A stretch of DNA of 22,244 bases from Tyzzerella sp. (lineage in GTDB: Bacteria > Bacillota > Clostridia > Lachnospirales > Anaerotignaceae): positions 1 to 22,244 of the forward strand of contig DXZA01000048.1 in NCBI GenBank assembly GCA_019415525.1, written 5' to 3'. Under the pieces are notes generated by a model that saw nothing but the letters and a program-made list of their open reading frames with translations, searched no databases and was not told the DNA's origin. Positions 1 through 7,897 of this stretch are shown one piece after another (position 1 is the stretch's first letter; every line of letters begins with the position of its first letter). The position numbers and the translations under genes are program-made.

Positions 1-2
1 AT

Positions 3-899
3 ATATTAGATTTAATATATGATATTTTAAAAAGTAATGCATTGAATTGTTTATCAGATGATGAAAGTATAAATTTAATAAGACTTATTTGTTTTTGTTA
101 TCAATTAATGGAAGAAATAAAAATAAAACCTTCTGAAATGAATAAAAATTTTGTTCACTATACAAAAGCAAGTACATTACAATTTTTACTTAAAAAAGAT
201 TATACAGCAAAATTAAGGCTTAATAATGCTGTTTATATGAATGACCCAGAGGAAGGGCAGATATTAAAACAGATAATTCATAAATTAGATGAAAATAATG
301 ATTTAGTAAATTTATTTGAAGATAATGATGATATTAAAAATTATACATATTTAACTTGTTTTTCTCCTTATGATAAAAGAGATGAATTGCCTATGTGGGT
401 ACATTATGGGGATAATACAAAAGGTGTTGGATTGGTATTTAATAAAGATTTTTTTGATGGAATTGATTTATATAAAGTGCAATATGTAGATATTAAAAAT
501 TTTAAAAGTAATGATTTGAAAAAAGAAGTCAAAGAAAAGTTAGAAGATATTTTAAAATTTTTACAAGATAATAAACTTATAATAAACGATAATAAAGAAT
601 TTAAAACCTATGTAAACATAATTTTAAATTATATATCTTATCTTTTTAAAGATGATGCATATGAATACGAAAATGAAGTAAGGATTTTAAATTATAGAGA
701 TTATAACAGTTCTGATATAAAAACAGTAATTTCTGAAAGTGGTATTCCAAAATTATTTATAGATTATAATAAATGTATAAGTAATAAAAATTGTGTTGAG
801 GTAATAGCAGGACCAAAAGCAAATTATACAGAAATATCAGCATATTCAAAGTATACAGGAATTTCAAAAGTTAGTAAATCAGAAATAAAATATAGATAG
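3..899 (+). CDS. DUF2971 family protein, 5' end outside the window
   Basis: The reading frame is open to the left edge, so the TTG at 42 is probably internal and the gene starts upstream. The visible part is 298 residues. It shows the DUF2971 layout: an N-terminal HYTKAST segment, then NNAVYMNDPEEG, then LTCFSP followed by LPMWVHYGDN and KGVGLVF, and a late YENEVRI segment. DUF2971 proteins have no settled biochemical function but are frequent passengers in defence loci. The stop lies 17 bases before hsdS on the same strand, so the gene very likely belongs to the restriction operon, between an unseen hsdM and hsdS. No signal peptide or membrane segment is visible, so a cytoplasmic protein is expected. 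The family call is firm; its job here, for example modulating the restriction complex or being an independent defence gene, is inference. Confidence 0.8.
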   Translation: MLDLIYDILKSNALNCLSDDESINLIRLICFCYQLMEEIKIKPSEMNKNFVHYTKASTLQFLLKKDYTAKLRLNNAVYMNDPEEGQILKQIIHKLDENNDLVNLFEDNDDIKNYTYLTCFSPYDKRDELPMWVHYGDNTKGVGLVFNKDFFDGIDLYKVQYVDIKNFKSNDLKKEVKEKLEDILKFLQDNKLIINDNKEFKTYVNIILNYISYLFKDDAYEYENEVRILNYRDYNSSDIKTVISESGIPKLFIDYNKCISNKNCVEVIAGPKANYTEISAYSKYTGISKVSKSEIKYR

Positions 900-916
900 A
901 TAGTAGGGATTTATAA

Positions 917-2149
917 TTGAGTAAATTACAAAATTTAATAAATGAGCTTTGCCCTAATGGGGTGGAATATAAAACATTAGGCGAATTAGGGTATTTTTAT
1001 GGAGGTTTAACTGGAAAATCAAAAGAAGATTTTACTAATGGTAATTCAAAATTTATTACATATATGAATGTATTTTCTAATTTATCATTAAAAATAAATG
1101 TTGATGATATAGTTAAAATAGGAGAAAATGAAAATCAAAATATTATACAATATGGTGATATTATTTTTACGGGTTCATCTGAAACACCTGATGAATGTGG
1201 TATGTCATCTGTATTAACAATTAAAACTGATGAAAAATTATATTTGAATAGTTTTTGTTTTGGTTTTAGATTATACGATAATAATATTATGATACCAGAT
1301 TTTTCAAAATATATTTTTCGTTCATCAGAAGTTAGAAAGCAAATTAAAAAAACTGCAAGTGGTGTAACAAGATTTAATGTATCTAAAAATAAAATGGAAA
1401 AAGTCAAAATCCCCATTCCACCAATACCAGTACAAGAGGAAATTGTCCGAATTTTGGACAATTTCACAGAGCTTACAACAGAGCTTACAACAGAGCTTAC
1501 AGCAAGAAAAAAACAGTATGAGTATTATAATAATAAATTATTAAGATTTAATAATGTTCCATATAAAACATTGGAAGAATTATGTGATATAGTTGATTAT
1601 AGAGGTAAAACTCCTAAAAAGGTTGACTATGGAATATTTCTAGTTACAGCAAAAAATATTAGAAAAGGATATATTGACTATAATAAATCAAAGGAGTATA
1701 TTGCTTTTGAAGATTATGAGGAAGTAATGCGTCGAGGATTTCCCAAGATTGGAGATGTTTTAGTCACAACAGAAGCACCATGTGGAAATGTTGCTCAGGT
1801 TGATAAAGAAAATATTGCTTTAGCTCAACGTGTAATTAAATATAGACCTAAAACTAATGAAATAAATAGTACGTATCTTAAATATATATTATTGGGTGCA
1901 GAATTTCAAAAAAAACTTTTATTATCTGCAACTGGTGGAACTGTAAAGGGAATTAAAGGAAGTAAATTACATAAATTAAAAATCCCTGTCCCACCACTTT
2001 CCGAGCAACAACGCATTGTTTCAATACTTGACCGTTTTGACTCTCTTTGTAACGATATTACAACTGGTTTGCCTGCTGAAATAGAATTGCGTAAAAAACA
2101 ATATGAATATTATAGGGACAAACTTCTTGATTTTAAAGAATTACAATAA
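917..2149 (+). CDS. hsdS: Type I restriction-modification specificity subunit HsdS
   Basis: This 410-residue DNA-recognition subunit of a type I restriction-modification complex tells HsdM and HsdR which bipartite sequence to methylate or cut. Two target-recognition domains (about residues 20-165 and 215-370) alternate with two conserved helical regions. The central one reads VQEEIVRILDNF then RKKQYEYY, and the C-terminal one reads EQQRIVSILDRF then RKKQYEYY, which is the internal duplication typical of HsdS. Length and layout match type IC subunits. The TTG start is chosen because the product opens with SKLQNLINELCPNGVEY, the usual HsdS beginning, and a weak GTAGGGA site precedes it. The central conserved region carries three TELT repeats at residues 184-195, described separately. 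hsdR follows 30 bases later. Confidence 0.95.
   Translation: MSKLQNLINELCPNGVEYKTLGELGYFYGGLTGKSKEDFTNGNSKFITYMNVFSNLSLKINVDDIVKIGENENQNIIQYGDIIFTGSSETPDECGMSSVLTIKTDEKLYLNSFCFGFRLYDNNIMIPDFSKYIFRSSEVRKQIKKTASGVTRFNVSKNKMEKVKIPIPPIPVQEEIVRILDNFTELTTELTTELTARKKQYEYYNNKLLRFNNVPYKTLEELCDIVDYRGKTPKKVDYGIFLVTAKNIRKGYIDYNKSKEYIAFEDYEEVMRRGFPKIGDVLVTTEAPCGNVAQVDKENIALAQRVIKYRPKTNEINSTYLKYILLGAEFQKKLLLSATGGTVKGIKGSKLHKLKIPVPPLSEQQRIVSILDRFDSLCNDITTGLPAEIELRKKQYEYYRDKLLDFKELQ
1466..1501 (+). repeat. Three perfect 12-bp tandem repeats in the hsdS spacer
   Basis: The unit ACAGAGCTTACA occurs three times in a row with no mismatch, in frame, encoding TELT three times just before the ARKKQYEYY helix. The 12-bp unit keeps the frame whatever the copy number, so slippage would change spacer length without breaking the gene. 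Confidence 0.97.
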
Positions 2150-2179
2150 TTAAACAGTAATTAAAAGGAGGTTTTCAAA

Positions 2180-5100
2180 ATGCCTTTTTTCGATATTATT
2201 TCCCAAACTAATGAAAATACAGTTGTTACAGAATATACACCTACTGAAAGAACTGCAAAAAATTATCAAAGTGAGGCAGAACTTGAAAAAGAATTTATAA
2301 ATATTCTTTGTAACCAAGGCTATGAATATATAAATATACATACTGAAAATGATTTGATTGAAAACCTTAGAAATAAAATTCAAGAGCTTAACAACTATAC
2401 TTTTTCAGATGATGAGTGGCAAAGATTTTTTAAAAATTCAATAGCTAATAATAATGATGGTATTAAAGAAAAATCTAAAAAAATTCAGGAGGATTATATT
2501 CAAGTACTTAAAAGAGATGACGGAACTTCTAAAAATATAAGCCTTATTGATAAAAAGAATATTCATAATAATAAATTACAGGTTATAAATCAATATGTTA
2601 TAGGCAAAAAAGAGGGTGCAAACTATGACAACCGTTATGATGTTACTGTACTTATAAACGGTTTACCTATGGTACATATTGAACTTAAAAGACGTGGAGT
2701 AGCTATAAGAGAGGCTTTCAATCAGATTAACCGCTATAAAAGGGACTCTTTTTGGGCAGGAAGCGGACTTTTTGAATATATTCAAATTTTCGTTATATCA
2801 AACGGTACAAATACAAAGTATTATTCAAATTCTACTCGTGACAATGTTGTTAAAGAAGCAAACTCCAAAACAAAAAGAAAAAGTAAGACAAGTAATAGTT
2901 TTGAGTTTACATCTTTTTGGGCAGACGGTAAAAATAAAATAATACCTGACTTAGTAGACTTTGCAAAAACATTTTTTGCTAAACATACTATATTAAATAT
3001 TATTACTAAATATTGTATATTTACATCTGAAAATATATTAATGGTTATGCGTCCATATCAGATTACTGCAACAGAGCGAATTTTAAACCGTATAGATATT
3101 GCTACAAATTATAAAAAATATGGCTCTGTTGAAGGTGGTGGATATATATGGCACACAACAGGCTCAGGTAAAACACTTACATCTTTTAAAACTGCAAGAC
3201 TTGCCTCATCACTTGATTATATTGATAAAGTACTTTTTGTTGTTGACCGTAAAGACTTAGATTATCAGACAATGAAAGAGTATGACCGTTTTGAGGAAGG
3301 CTCTGCAAATAGTAACACATCAACAGCAGTATTAAAAAAACAGCTTGAAGATGATACAGCTAAAATAATAATTACAACTATACAGAAACTTTCTACATTT
3401 ATAAAGAAAAATAAAGAACATAGTGTTTATAATAAGCATATTGTAATTATATTTGATGAGTGCCACCGTAGCCAGTTTGGAGATATGCACACCGCAATAA
3501 TAAAGAGTTTTAAAAAATATCATTTGTTTGGATTTACAGGGACACCAATTTTTCAAGACAATGCAATAAAAAACAGTAATTCACGCTTTTCTACAACTGA
3601 CGATATTTTTGGTGATAGACTTCATACATATACAATGGTACACGCTATTAGAGATAAAAATGTTCTTCCTTTCAGAGTTGACTATATAAAAACAATGGAT
3701 AAAAGCTCTGATATTGATGATGAAAAAGTTTGGGACATAGATAGAGAAAAAGTTTTTATGGCACCTGAAAGAATTGAACTTATAACAAAATATATACTTG
3801 AACATTTTGACCAAAAAACTTACAGAGGTAATAAAACTTATTTTTTTAATTCACTTTTAAATATTGAGGAAGTAGCAAAATCTAAAAATGACGCTGTTAA
3901 GGAAATAAAAGATAAACAGCGTTTAAGCGGTTTCAATTCAATATTTGCTGTTGCCTCTGTGCCTATGGCTAAACTTTATTATGAAGAATTTAAAAAGCAA
4001 ATGGAAAAAGATATTTCAAAAAAATTGAAAGTGGCTGTTATTTATAGCTATGGTGCAAATGAGGAGGAGGCTGACGGTATACTTGACGAGGAAAACTCTG
4101 AAGATACATCAGCCCTTGATAAAAATTCAAGAGATTTTCTTGAGTCTGCCATAAAAGATTATAATGATATGTTTAATACAAGCTATGATACATCAAGTGA
4201 AAAATTCCAAAACTATTATAAAGATGTATCACTTAGAATGAAAAATAAAGAGCTTGATTTGCTTATAGTTGTAAATATGTTTCTTACAGGATTTGATGCA
4301 ACTACTTTAAATACATTATGGGTTGATAAAAATTTAAAAATGCACGGACTTATACAGGCTTTTTCAAGGCCAAACCGTATATTAAATTCAATAAAAACAT
4401 TTGGAAATATTGTTTGTTTCCGTAATCTTCAAAAAAGAGTTGATGAAGCTATTGCACGTTTTGGAGATGAGAGCAGAGGCGGAGTTATAATACTTCGTAG
4501 TTTTAATGATTATTATAATGGTTATACAGACGATGAGGGTAAATATAATAAAGGGTATGTTGATATTGTAAAAGAACTTGATGAAAAATTCCCATTGAAT
4601 GATGAAAATATTGTAGGGGAAGAAAAACAAAAAGATTTTATAATGCTTTTTGGAGCGTTTTTGAGAATGAGAAATCTTTTGTTGTCATTCGATGATTTTT
4701 CAGATAAAGAGATTATGTTGGAGAGAGATATTCAAGATTATATGGGAAGATACCAAGATTTGCGTGATGAATGGAATAAAAAGCGTGAGGAAGGAAAAAG
4801 CAAAGATATAAATGATGACATTGTATTTGAAATTGAACTTATAAAACAAATTGAAATAAATATTGATTATATACTTATGCTTGTTAAAAAATATCACGAT
4901 AGCCATTGTAAAGATAAAGAAATCCTTATATCCATACAAAAAGCAGTTGATGCCAGCCCTGAACTTCGCAGTAAAAAACAGCTTATTGAAACATTTATTT
5001 CAAAAGTCAATGATGTTGAAGATGTTATAGGTGAATGGCATAATTATGTTGATAAGGAAAGAGAAAAAGAACTTGTAAATATTATAGAAGAAGAAAAATT

Positions 5101-5299
5101 GAAAACAGAAGAAACAAGAAAATTTATTGAAAATGCTTTTCGTGATGGCGAAATAAGAACAAGTGGAACTGATATTGATAAAATAATGCCACCTGTTTCA
5201 CGTTTTGGCGGTGGTCGTGCTAAGAAAAAACAAAGTGTTATTGATAAACTTAAAGGGTTCTTTGATAAGTACTTTGGAATTGGCGGGGGTAGGTTTTAA
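2180..5299 (+). CDS. hsdR: Type I restriction endonuclease/translocase subunit HsdR
   Basis: This 1039-residue motor and nuclease subunit of the type I complex translocates DNA with ATP and cuts unmodified DNA at a distance. The N-terminal PD-(D/E)xK nuclease shows D154 and the E168-L-K170 motif, with a following QINRYKRDSFW segment. The superfamily 2 helicase core shows Walker A HTTGSGKT (residues 325-332), the DECH box (426-429), the GFTGTP motif and the late QAFSRPNR motif. The C-terminal third is helical and charged and should bind the methylase core. Length is almost that of EcoR124 HsdR (about 1038), which supports a type IC assignment. An AAAGGAGG site lies just before the ATG. No frameshift or missing motif is seen, so the subunit looks functional. 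hsdM is not in this window. Confidence 0.97.
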   Translation: MPFFDIISQTNENTVVTEYTPTERTAKNYQSEAELEKEFINILCNQGYEYINIHTENDLIENLRNKIQELNNYTFSDDEWQRFFKNSIANNNDGIKEKSKKIQEDYIQVLKRDDGTSKNISLIDKKNIHNNKLQVINQYVIGKKEGANYDNRYDVTVLINGLPMVHIELKRRGVAIREAFNQINRYKRDSFWAGSGLFEYIQIFVISNGTNTKYYSNSTRDNVVKEANSKTKRKSKTSNSFEFTSFWADGKNKIIPDLVDFAKTFFAKHTILNIITKYCIFTSENILMVMRPYQITATERILNRIDIATNYKKYGSVEGGGYIWHTTGSGKTLTSFKTARLASSLDYIDKVLFVVDRKDLDYQTMKEYDRFEEGSANSNTSTAVLKKQLEDDTAKIIITTIQKLSTFIKKNKEHSVYNKHIVIIFDECHRSQFGDMHTAIIKSFKKYHLFGFTGTPIFQDNAIKNSNSRFSTTDDIFGDRLHTYTMVHAIRDKNVLPFRVDYIKTMDKSSDIDDEKVWDIDREKVFMAPERIELITKYILEHFDQKTYRGNKTYFFNSLLNIEEVAKSKNDAVKEIKDKQRLSGFNSIFAVASVPMAKLYYEEFKKQMEKDISKKLKVAVIYSYGANEEEADGILDEENSEDTSALDKNSRDFLESAIKDYNDMFNTSYDTSSEKFQNYYKDVSLRMKNKELDLLIVVNMFLTGFDATTLNTLWVDKNLKMHGLIQAFSRPNRILNSIKTFGNIVCFRNLQKRVDEAIARFGDESRGGVIILRSFNDYYNGYTDDEGKYNKGYVDIVKELDEKFPLNDENIVGEEKQKDFIMLFGAFLRMRNLLLSFDDFSDKEIMLERDIQDYMGRYQDLRDEWNKKREEGKSKDINDDIVFEIELIKQIEINIDYILMLVKKYHDSHCKDKEILISIQKAVDASPELRSKKQLIETFISKVNDVEDVIGEWHNYVDKEREKELVNIIEEEKLKTEETRKFIENAFRDGEIRTSGTDIDKIMPPVSRFGGGRAKKKQSVIDKLKGFFDKYFGIGGGRF

Positions 5300-5322
5300 A
5301 ATTATAATTTAATAATTTATGT

Positions 5323-5363
5323 AAAATAACCTGATTGTATTTAATACATCAGGTTATTTTTTT
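5323..5363 (+). terminator. Rho-independent terminator of the restriction operon
   Basis: A perfect 12-bp stem (AAAATAACCTGA with TCAGGTTATTTT) is extended, after a one-base bulge, by five further pairs around a three-base loop, and is followed by a T tract. It lies 24 bases after the hsdR stop and separates the restriction operon from the WYL gene. Confidence 0.9.
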
Positions 5364-5393
5364 ATAGTAATATTTACAAAAAAATATTTGATT

Positions 5394-5409
5394 AGACATA
5401 TATATGTCT
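5394..5409. promoter_or_regulatory. Perfect 16-bp palindrome, candidate WYL-regulator operator
   Basis: AGACATATATATGTCT is its own reverse complement. It ends 8 bases before the extended -10 element of the WYL gene, so a dimer bound here would cover the -35 region. That it is the regulator's own operator is inferred from position and symmetry. Confidence 0.55.
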
Positions 5410-5417
5410 TCTATCAA

Positions 5418-5426
5418 TGTTATAAT
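5418..5426 (+). promoter_or_regulatory. Extended -10 promoter of the WYL regulator gene
   Basis: TGTTATAAT is a perfect extended -10 element (TGn plus TATAAT), 31 bases before the chosen start codon. No good -35 lies 17 bases upstream, which is normal for extended -10 promoters. Confidence 0.6.
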
Positions 5427-5457
5427 TATATTAAATAATAAGAGGGGGGACGTTAAT

Positions 5458-6429
5458 ATGACTTTATCAGAAGGTAAAAAGGTAAGACTTTTAGATATAT
5501 TTTTTAGAGCTATGAAAGGTGAATTTATTTCTGTTAAATCACTTGCTGTTCAATACGGTGTATCAACTAAAAGTATTTCTCGTGATATTAACGAAATAAA
5601 AAACTTTTTAAGTGAAAGTAGAGAATTAGTTGGAAATACAGAGCTTATATATTCTCCTTCTAATAGAGCATATTATCTTGAATTTGATAATTTTCTTCTT
5701 AATAAAGAACTAATTGCAATAATAGAAATAATGATTGGTTGTAGGGCATTTAATAAAGAAGATACATTAAAATTGGTAGATAAATTAAAAAATTTTACAA
5801 CAAGTAATGATAAAGCTTTATTGGAAGAATGTATTATAAAAGAATTATATCACTATAAAGAAGTTAATCATGATTGTAAAAGTGTTATAGATAATATATG
5901 GCAATTAACAAAATGCATTAATAAACATATAGAAATATCTGTTGATTATTATAAATCAGACCGTACATTGGTAAAAAGGAAAATAAAACCTATTGCAATA
6001 ACTTTTTCTGATTACTATTTTTATCTTATAGCATATATCAGTGATAAAGATGATTGGAAACCTATTTATTACAGAATAGATAGAATAATAAATATAACTG
6101 AACATAGAAGTCGTTTTAAACTTAAAAAAGAACATAGTTTTGATGAGGGTGAGCTTAGAAATAAAATACAATATATGTTTCCTGGTATTGAAAGAAAAAT
6201 TAAATTTTCATATGAAGGTCCTTCTGTACAAGCTATATTGGATAAATTGCCAACAGCAAAAATAGTTGGTGTAGAAGGAAATAAAAAAATAATAGAAGCT
6301 GAAATATATGGAACAGGAATAAATATGTTTTTATTATCTCAAGGAAGTAAAGTCAAAGTATTAGAACCAAAAGATTTTGTTGATGAATTTTATTCTGAGT
6401 TAGAAAATATGTTAAATTTATATAAATGA
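5458..6429 (+). CDS. HTH/WYL-domain transcriptional regulator
   Basis: This 323-residue DNA-binding regulator has an N-terminal DeoR/HTH_11-type winged helix (about residues 5-70; GVSTKSISRDINEIK is the recognition region), a WYL domain (about 155-225; DYYKSDR, then YFYLIAY, then YYRIDRI) and a C-terminal extension like the WCX segment. WYL proteins sense nucleic acid or nucleotide ligands and often control defence loci, as with BrxR and CapW. The frame is open back to an ATG at 5404, but that codon lies upstream of the -10 element. I chose the ATG at 5458 because AGAGGGGGGA precedes it at good spacing and the winged helix begins right after it. It is probably autoregulated through the adjacent palindrome. 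Whether it also controls the restriction operon or the Ter cassette cannot be told from sequence. Confidence 0.88.
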   Translation: MTLSEGKKVRLLDIFFRAMKGEFISVKSLAVQYGVSTKSISRDINEIKNFLSESRELVGNTELIYSPSNRAYYLEFDNFLLNKELIAIIEIMIGCRAFNKEDTLKLVDKLKNFTTSNDKALLEECIIKELYHYKEVNHDCKSVIDNIWQLTKCINKHIEISVDYYKSDRTLVKRKIKPIAITFSDYYFYLIAYISDKDDWKPIYYRIDRIINITEHRSRFKLKKEHSFDEGELRNKIQYMFPGIERKIKFSYEGPSVQAILDKLPTAKIVGVEGNKKIIEAEIYGTGINMFLLSQGSKVKVLEPKDFVDEFYSELENMLNLYK

Positions 6430-6476
6430 CATTATTTTTAAAATATGTATAAAAATATATTAAATAATCAAATTTA

Positions 6477-6485
6477 TGATATAAT
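6477..6485 (+). promoter_or_regulatory. Extended -10 promoter of the coiled-coil gene
   Basis: TGATATAAT matches the extended -10 consensus and lies about 60 bases before the TTG start at 6545. No clear -35 is seen. Confidence 0.45.
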
Positions 6486-6544
6486 TAATTTATAGTAATT
6501 TTATGATTGTAAAATTATTTATAGTTAAATAGGGGGTATTATTA

Positions 6545-7702
6545 TTGAAGTGTAATAATTGTGGTGTTGAATTTAAAGAAGGAAGTTTTTGTCCTAAATG
6601 TGGGATTAAGAATTCTGATAATGTAGATGACGATGTGAATAATCAGATTAATACTATTAAAGTTTCTTTAAAAAAAGATCCAATAAAAGAACAAAATTGT
6701 TTAAGAACAGAACAAAAGAATTTAAAGCAAAAACAAAAAAGTATAGAGGTTGAACAAGATAGTTTAAAGATACAAGAAAATATAAAAATAGAGTATGGTA
6801 ATTTAAGGTTAGAACAAGAAAATATAAAATCAGAATACGAAAACTTAAAAAGATTGCAAGAAAATATAAAAGTGGACAGAGAACACTTGAGAAGGTGGCA
6901 AAAAAACATAGAAATTGAACAAGAAAATTTAAAGCTAGAACAAGAAAATGTAAAAGTTGAGAGAGAAAATATAAAAAAAGAGCAAGAAAATATAAAAATA
7001 GAGTACGGCAATTTAAGGTTAGAACAAGAAAATATAAAATCAGAATACGAAAACTTAAAAAAATTACAAGAAAATATAAAAGTAGACAGAGAACACTTGA
7101 GAAGATGGCAAAAAAACATAGAAATTGAACAAGAAAATTTAAAGCTAGAACAAGAAAATATAAAAGTTGAGAGAGAAAATATAAGAAAAGAACAAGAAAA
7201 CTTAAGAAAAAAGCAAGAAAGTATAAAGTCAGAGCAAGAAATTTTAGAAAAAAATAAAAAAATGGTAAGGGGTATTTTATATGATACCTTAGAAGAAGCA
7301 AAAATAGCAAGAGAAGAAGGTACAGAATTTGAATTTTTAAAATCAAAAATACTATCAACAAAATCACAAAAAAAACGTAAAGAAATTTTTGATGAATTTT
7401 GTCCCAATTTTAAAACTAATGAAATTAAGTTTAGATGTGATATGTTAAAAGAAAAGGTATCTAAAAAAATTCCTTATTCAGAAACTTTAAATAAAATTTA
7501 TGGTATTACAATAATTATATCAGTTATTATAAATATTATTGGCATTATGGTAGAAGAAAACACAGGGATTTTATTAGGAGATATGTTTATTGTACCAGCT
7601 TTATGGTTGTTTTGTGGATTATACATATGGCCAATATGGAAGATTATTCTATTTATTAAGAGTAAATCAGCAACTTACTATAAAAATATAAAGGATATTT
7701 AA
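6545..7702 (+). CDS. Zinc-ribbon, long coiled-coil, two-helix membrane protein
   Basis: No named family is recognised. The 385-residue product begins with a zinc ribbon (C3-x2-C6 and C16-x2-C19, the pattern of bacterial zinc_ribbon_2 proteins). Residues about 60-240 form a very regular coiled coil built of heptads of the type N-I/L-K-x-E-x-E. The C-terminal part holds two hydrophobic segments (about 320-340 and 345-365) separated by a short polar turn, so the protein should be anchored in the membrane with the coil in the cytoplasm. The TTG start is chosen because a GGGGG site precedes it and the zinc ribbon starts at once. Two 70-residue halves of the coil are near-identical. It lies alone between the WYL gene and the Ter cassette, with its own promoter and a hairpin downstream. 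A scaffold or sensor role is a guess. Confidence 0.8.
   Translation: MKCNNCGVEFKEGSFCPKCGIKNSDNVDDDVNNQINTIKVSLKKDPIKEQNCLRTEQKNLKQKQKSIEVEQDSLKIQENIKIEYGNLRLEQENIKSEYENLKRLQENIKVDREHLRRWQKNIEIEQENLKLEQENVKVERENIKKEQENIKIEYGNLRLEQENIKSEYENLKKLQENIKVDREHLRRWQKNIEIEQENLKLEQENIKVERENIRKEQENLRKKQESIKSEQEILEKNKKMVRGILYDTLEEAKIAREEGTEFEFLKSKILSTKSQKKRKEIFDEFCPNFKTNEIKFRCDMLKEKVSKKIPYSETLNKIYGITIIISVIINIIGIMVEENTGILLGDMFIVPALWLFCGLYIWPIWKIILFIKSKSATYYKNIKDI
6781..7200 (+). repeat. Tandem duplication of a 210-bp unit inside the coiled-coil gene
   Basis: Positions 6781-6990 and 6991-7200 align without gaps with 9 mismatches by my count (about 96 percent identity). Each unit encodes 70 residues, exactly ten heptads, so the duplication preserves both frame and coiled-coil phase. 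Several mismatches are synonymous. Confidence 0.95.
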
Positions 7703-7821
7703 AAAATAAGTTAATATTTTATATGTAAAATAAATATAACAATATTAAATATACAAAATTGTTTTTTCAGGAGTATAGTTAAACAAATTTTTTAAATTTA
7801 AAATGATTATTTATAAAATAC

Positions 7822-7876
7822 AACTCCTTTTATTGTTAATGTATATGTTTAATGTTAACTTGAAAGGAGTTTTTTA
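7822..7876 (+). terminator. Hairpin plus T-run before the Ter-dynamin operon (terminator or attenuator)
   Basis: AACTCCTTT (7822-7830) pairs perfectly with AAAGGAGTT (7863-7871). An inner GTTAA/TTAAC pairing (7835-7839 with 7855-7859) supports it, and the stem runs into TTTTTT. It could simply end the coiled-coil gene transcript. It lies only 22 bases before the ATG at 7898, however, and its 3' arm contains a Shine-Dalgarno sequence, so leader attenuation is possible. Confidence 0.6.
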
Positions 7877-7897
7877 TTGTATATTAGGGGGGATACA

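Noticed and set aside
42..44. TTG at 42 as the start of the DUF2971 gene
   Set aside because: The frame is open to the window edge and no ribosome-binding site precedes it. The gene is better treated as incomplete at its 5' end.
5404..5457. Upstream ATG at 5404 as start of the WYL regulator
   Set aside because: It precedes the extended -10 element, has no ribosome-binding site and adds residues outside the winged-helix domain.
6781..7200. CRISPR-like regular repeats
   Set aside because: The periodicity is 21 and 210 bases, in frame within a coiled-coil gene, with no unique spacers.
6643..7407. Long minus-strand open frames opposite the coiled-coil gene
   Set aside because: They mirror the repeat on the other strand, are made of Phe/Ser/Cys/Leu runs, and have no ribosome-binding site or family motif.
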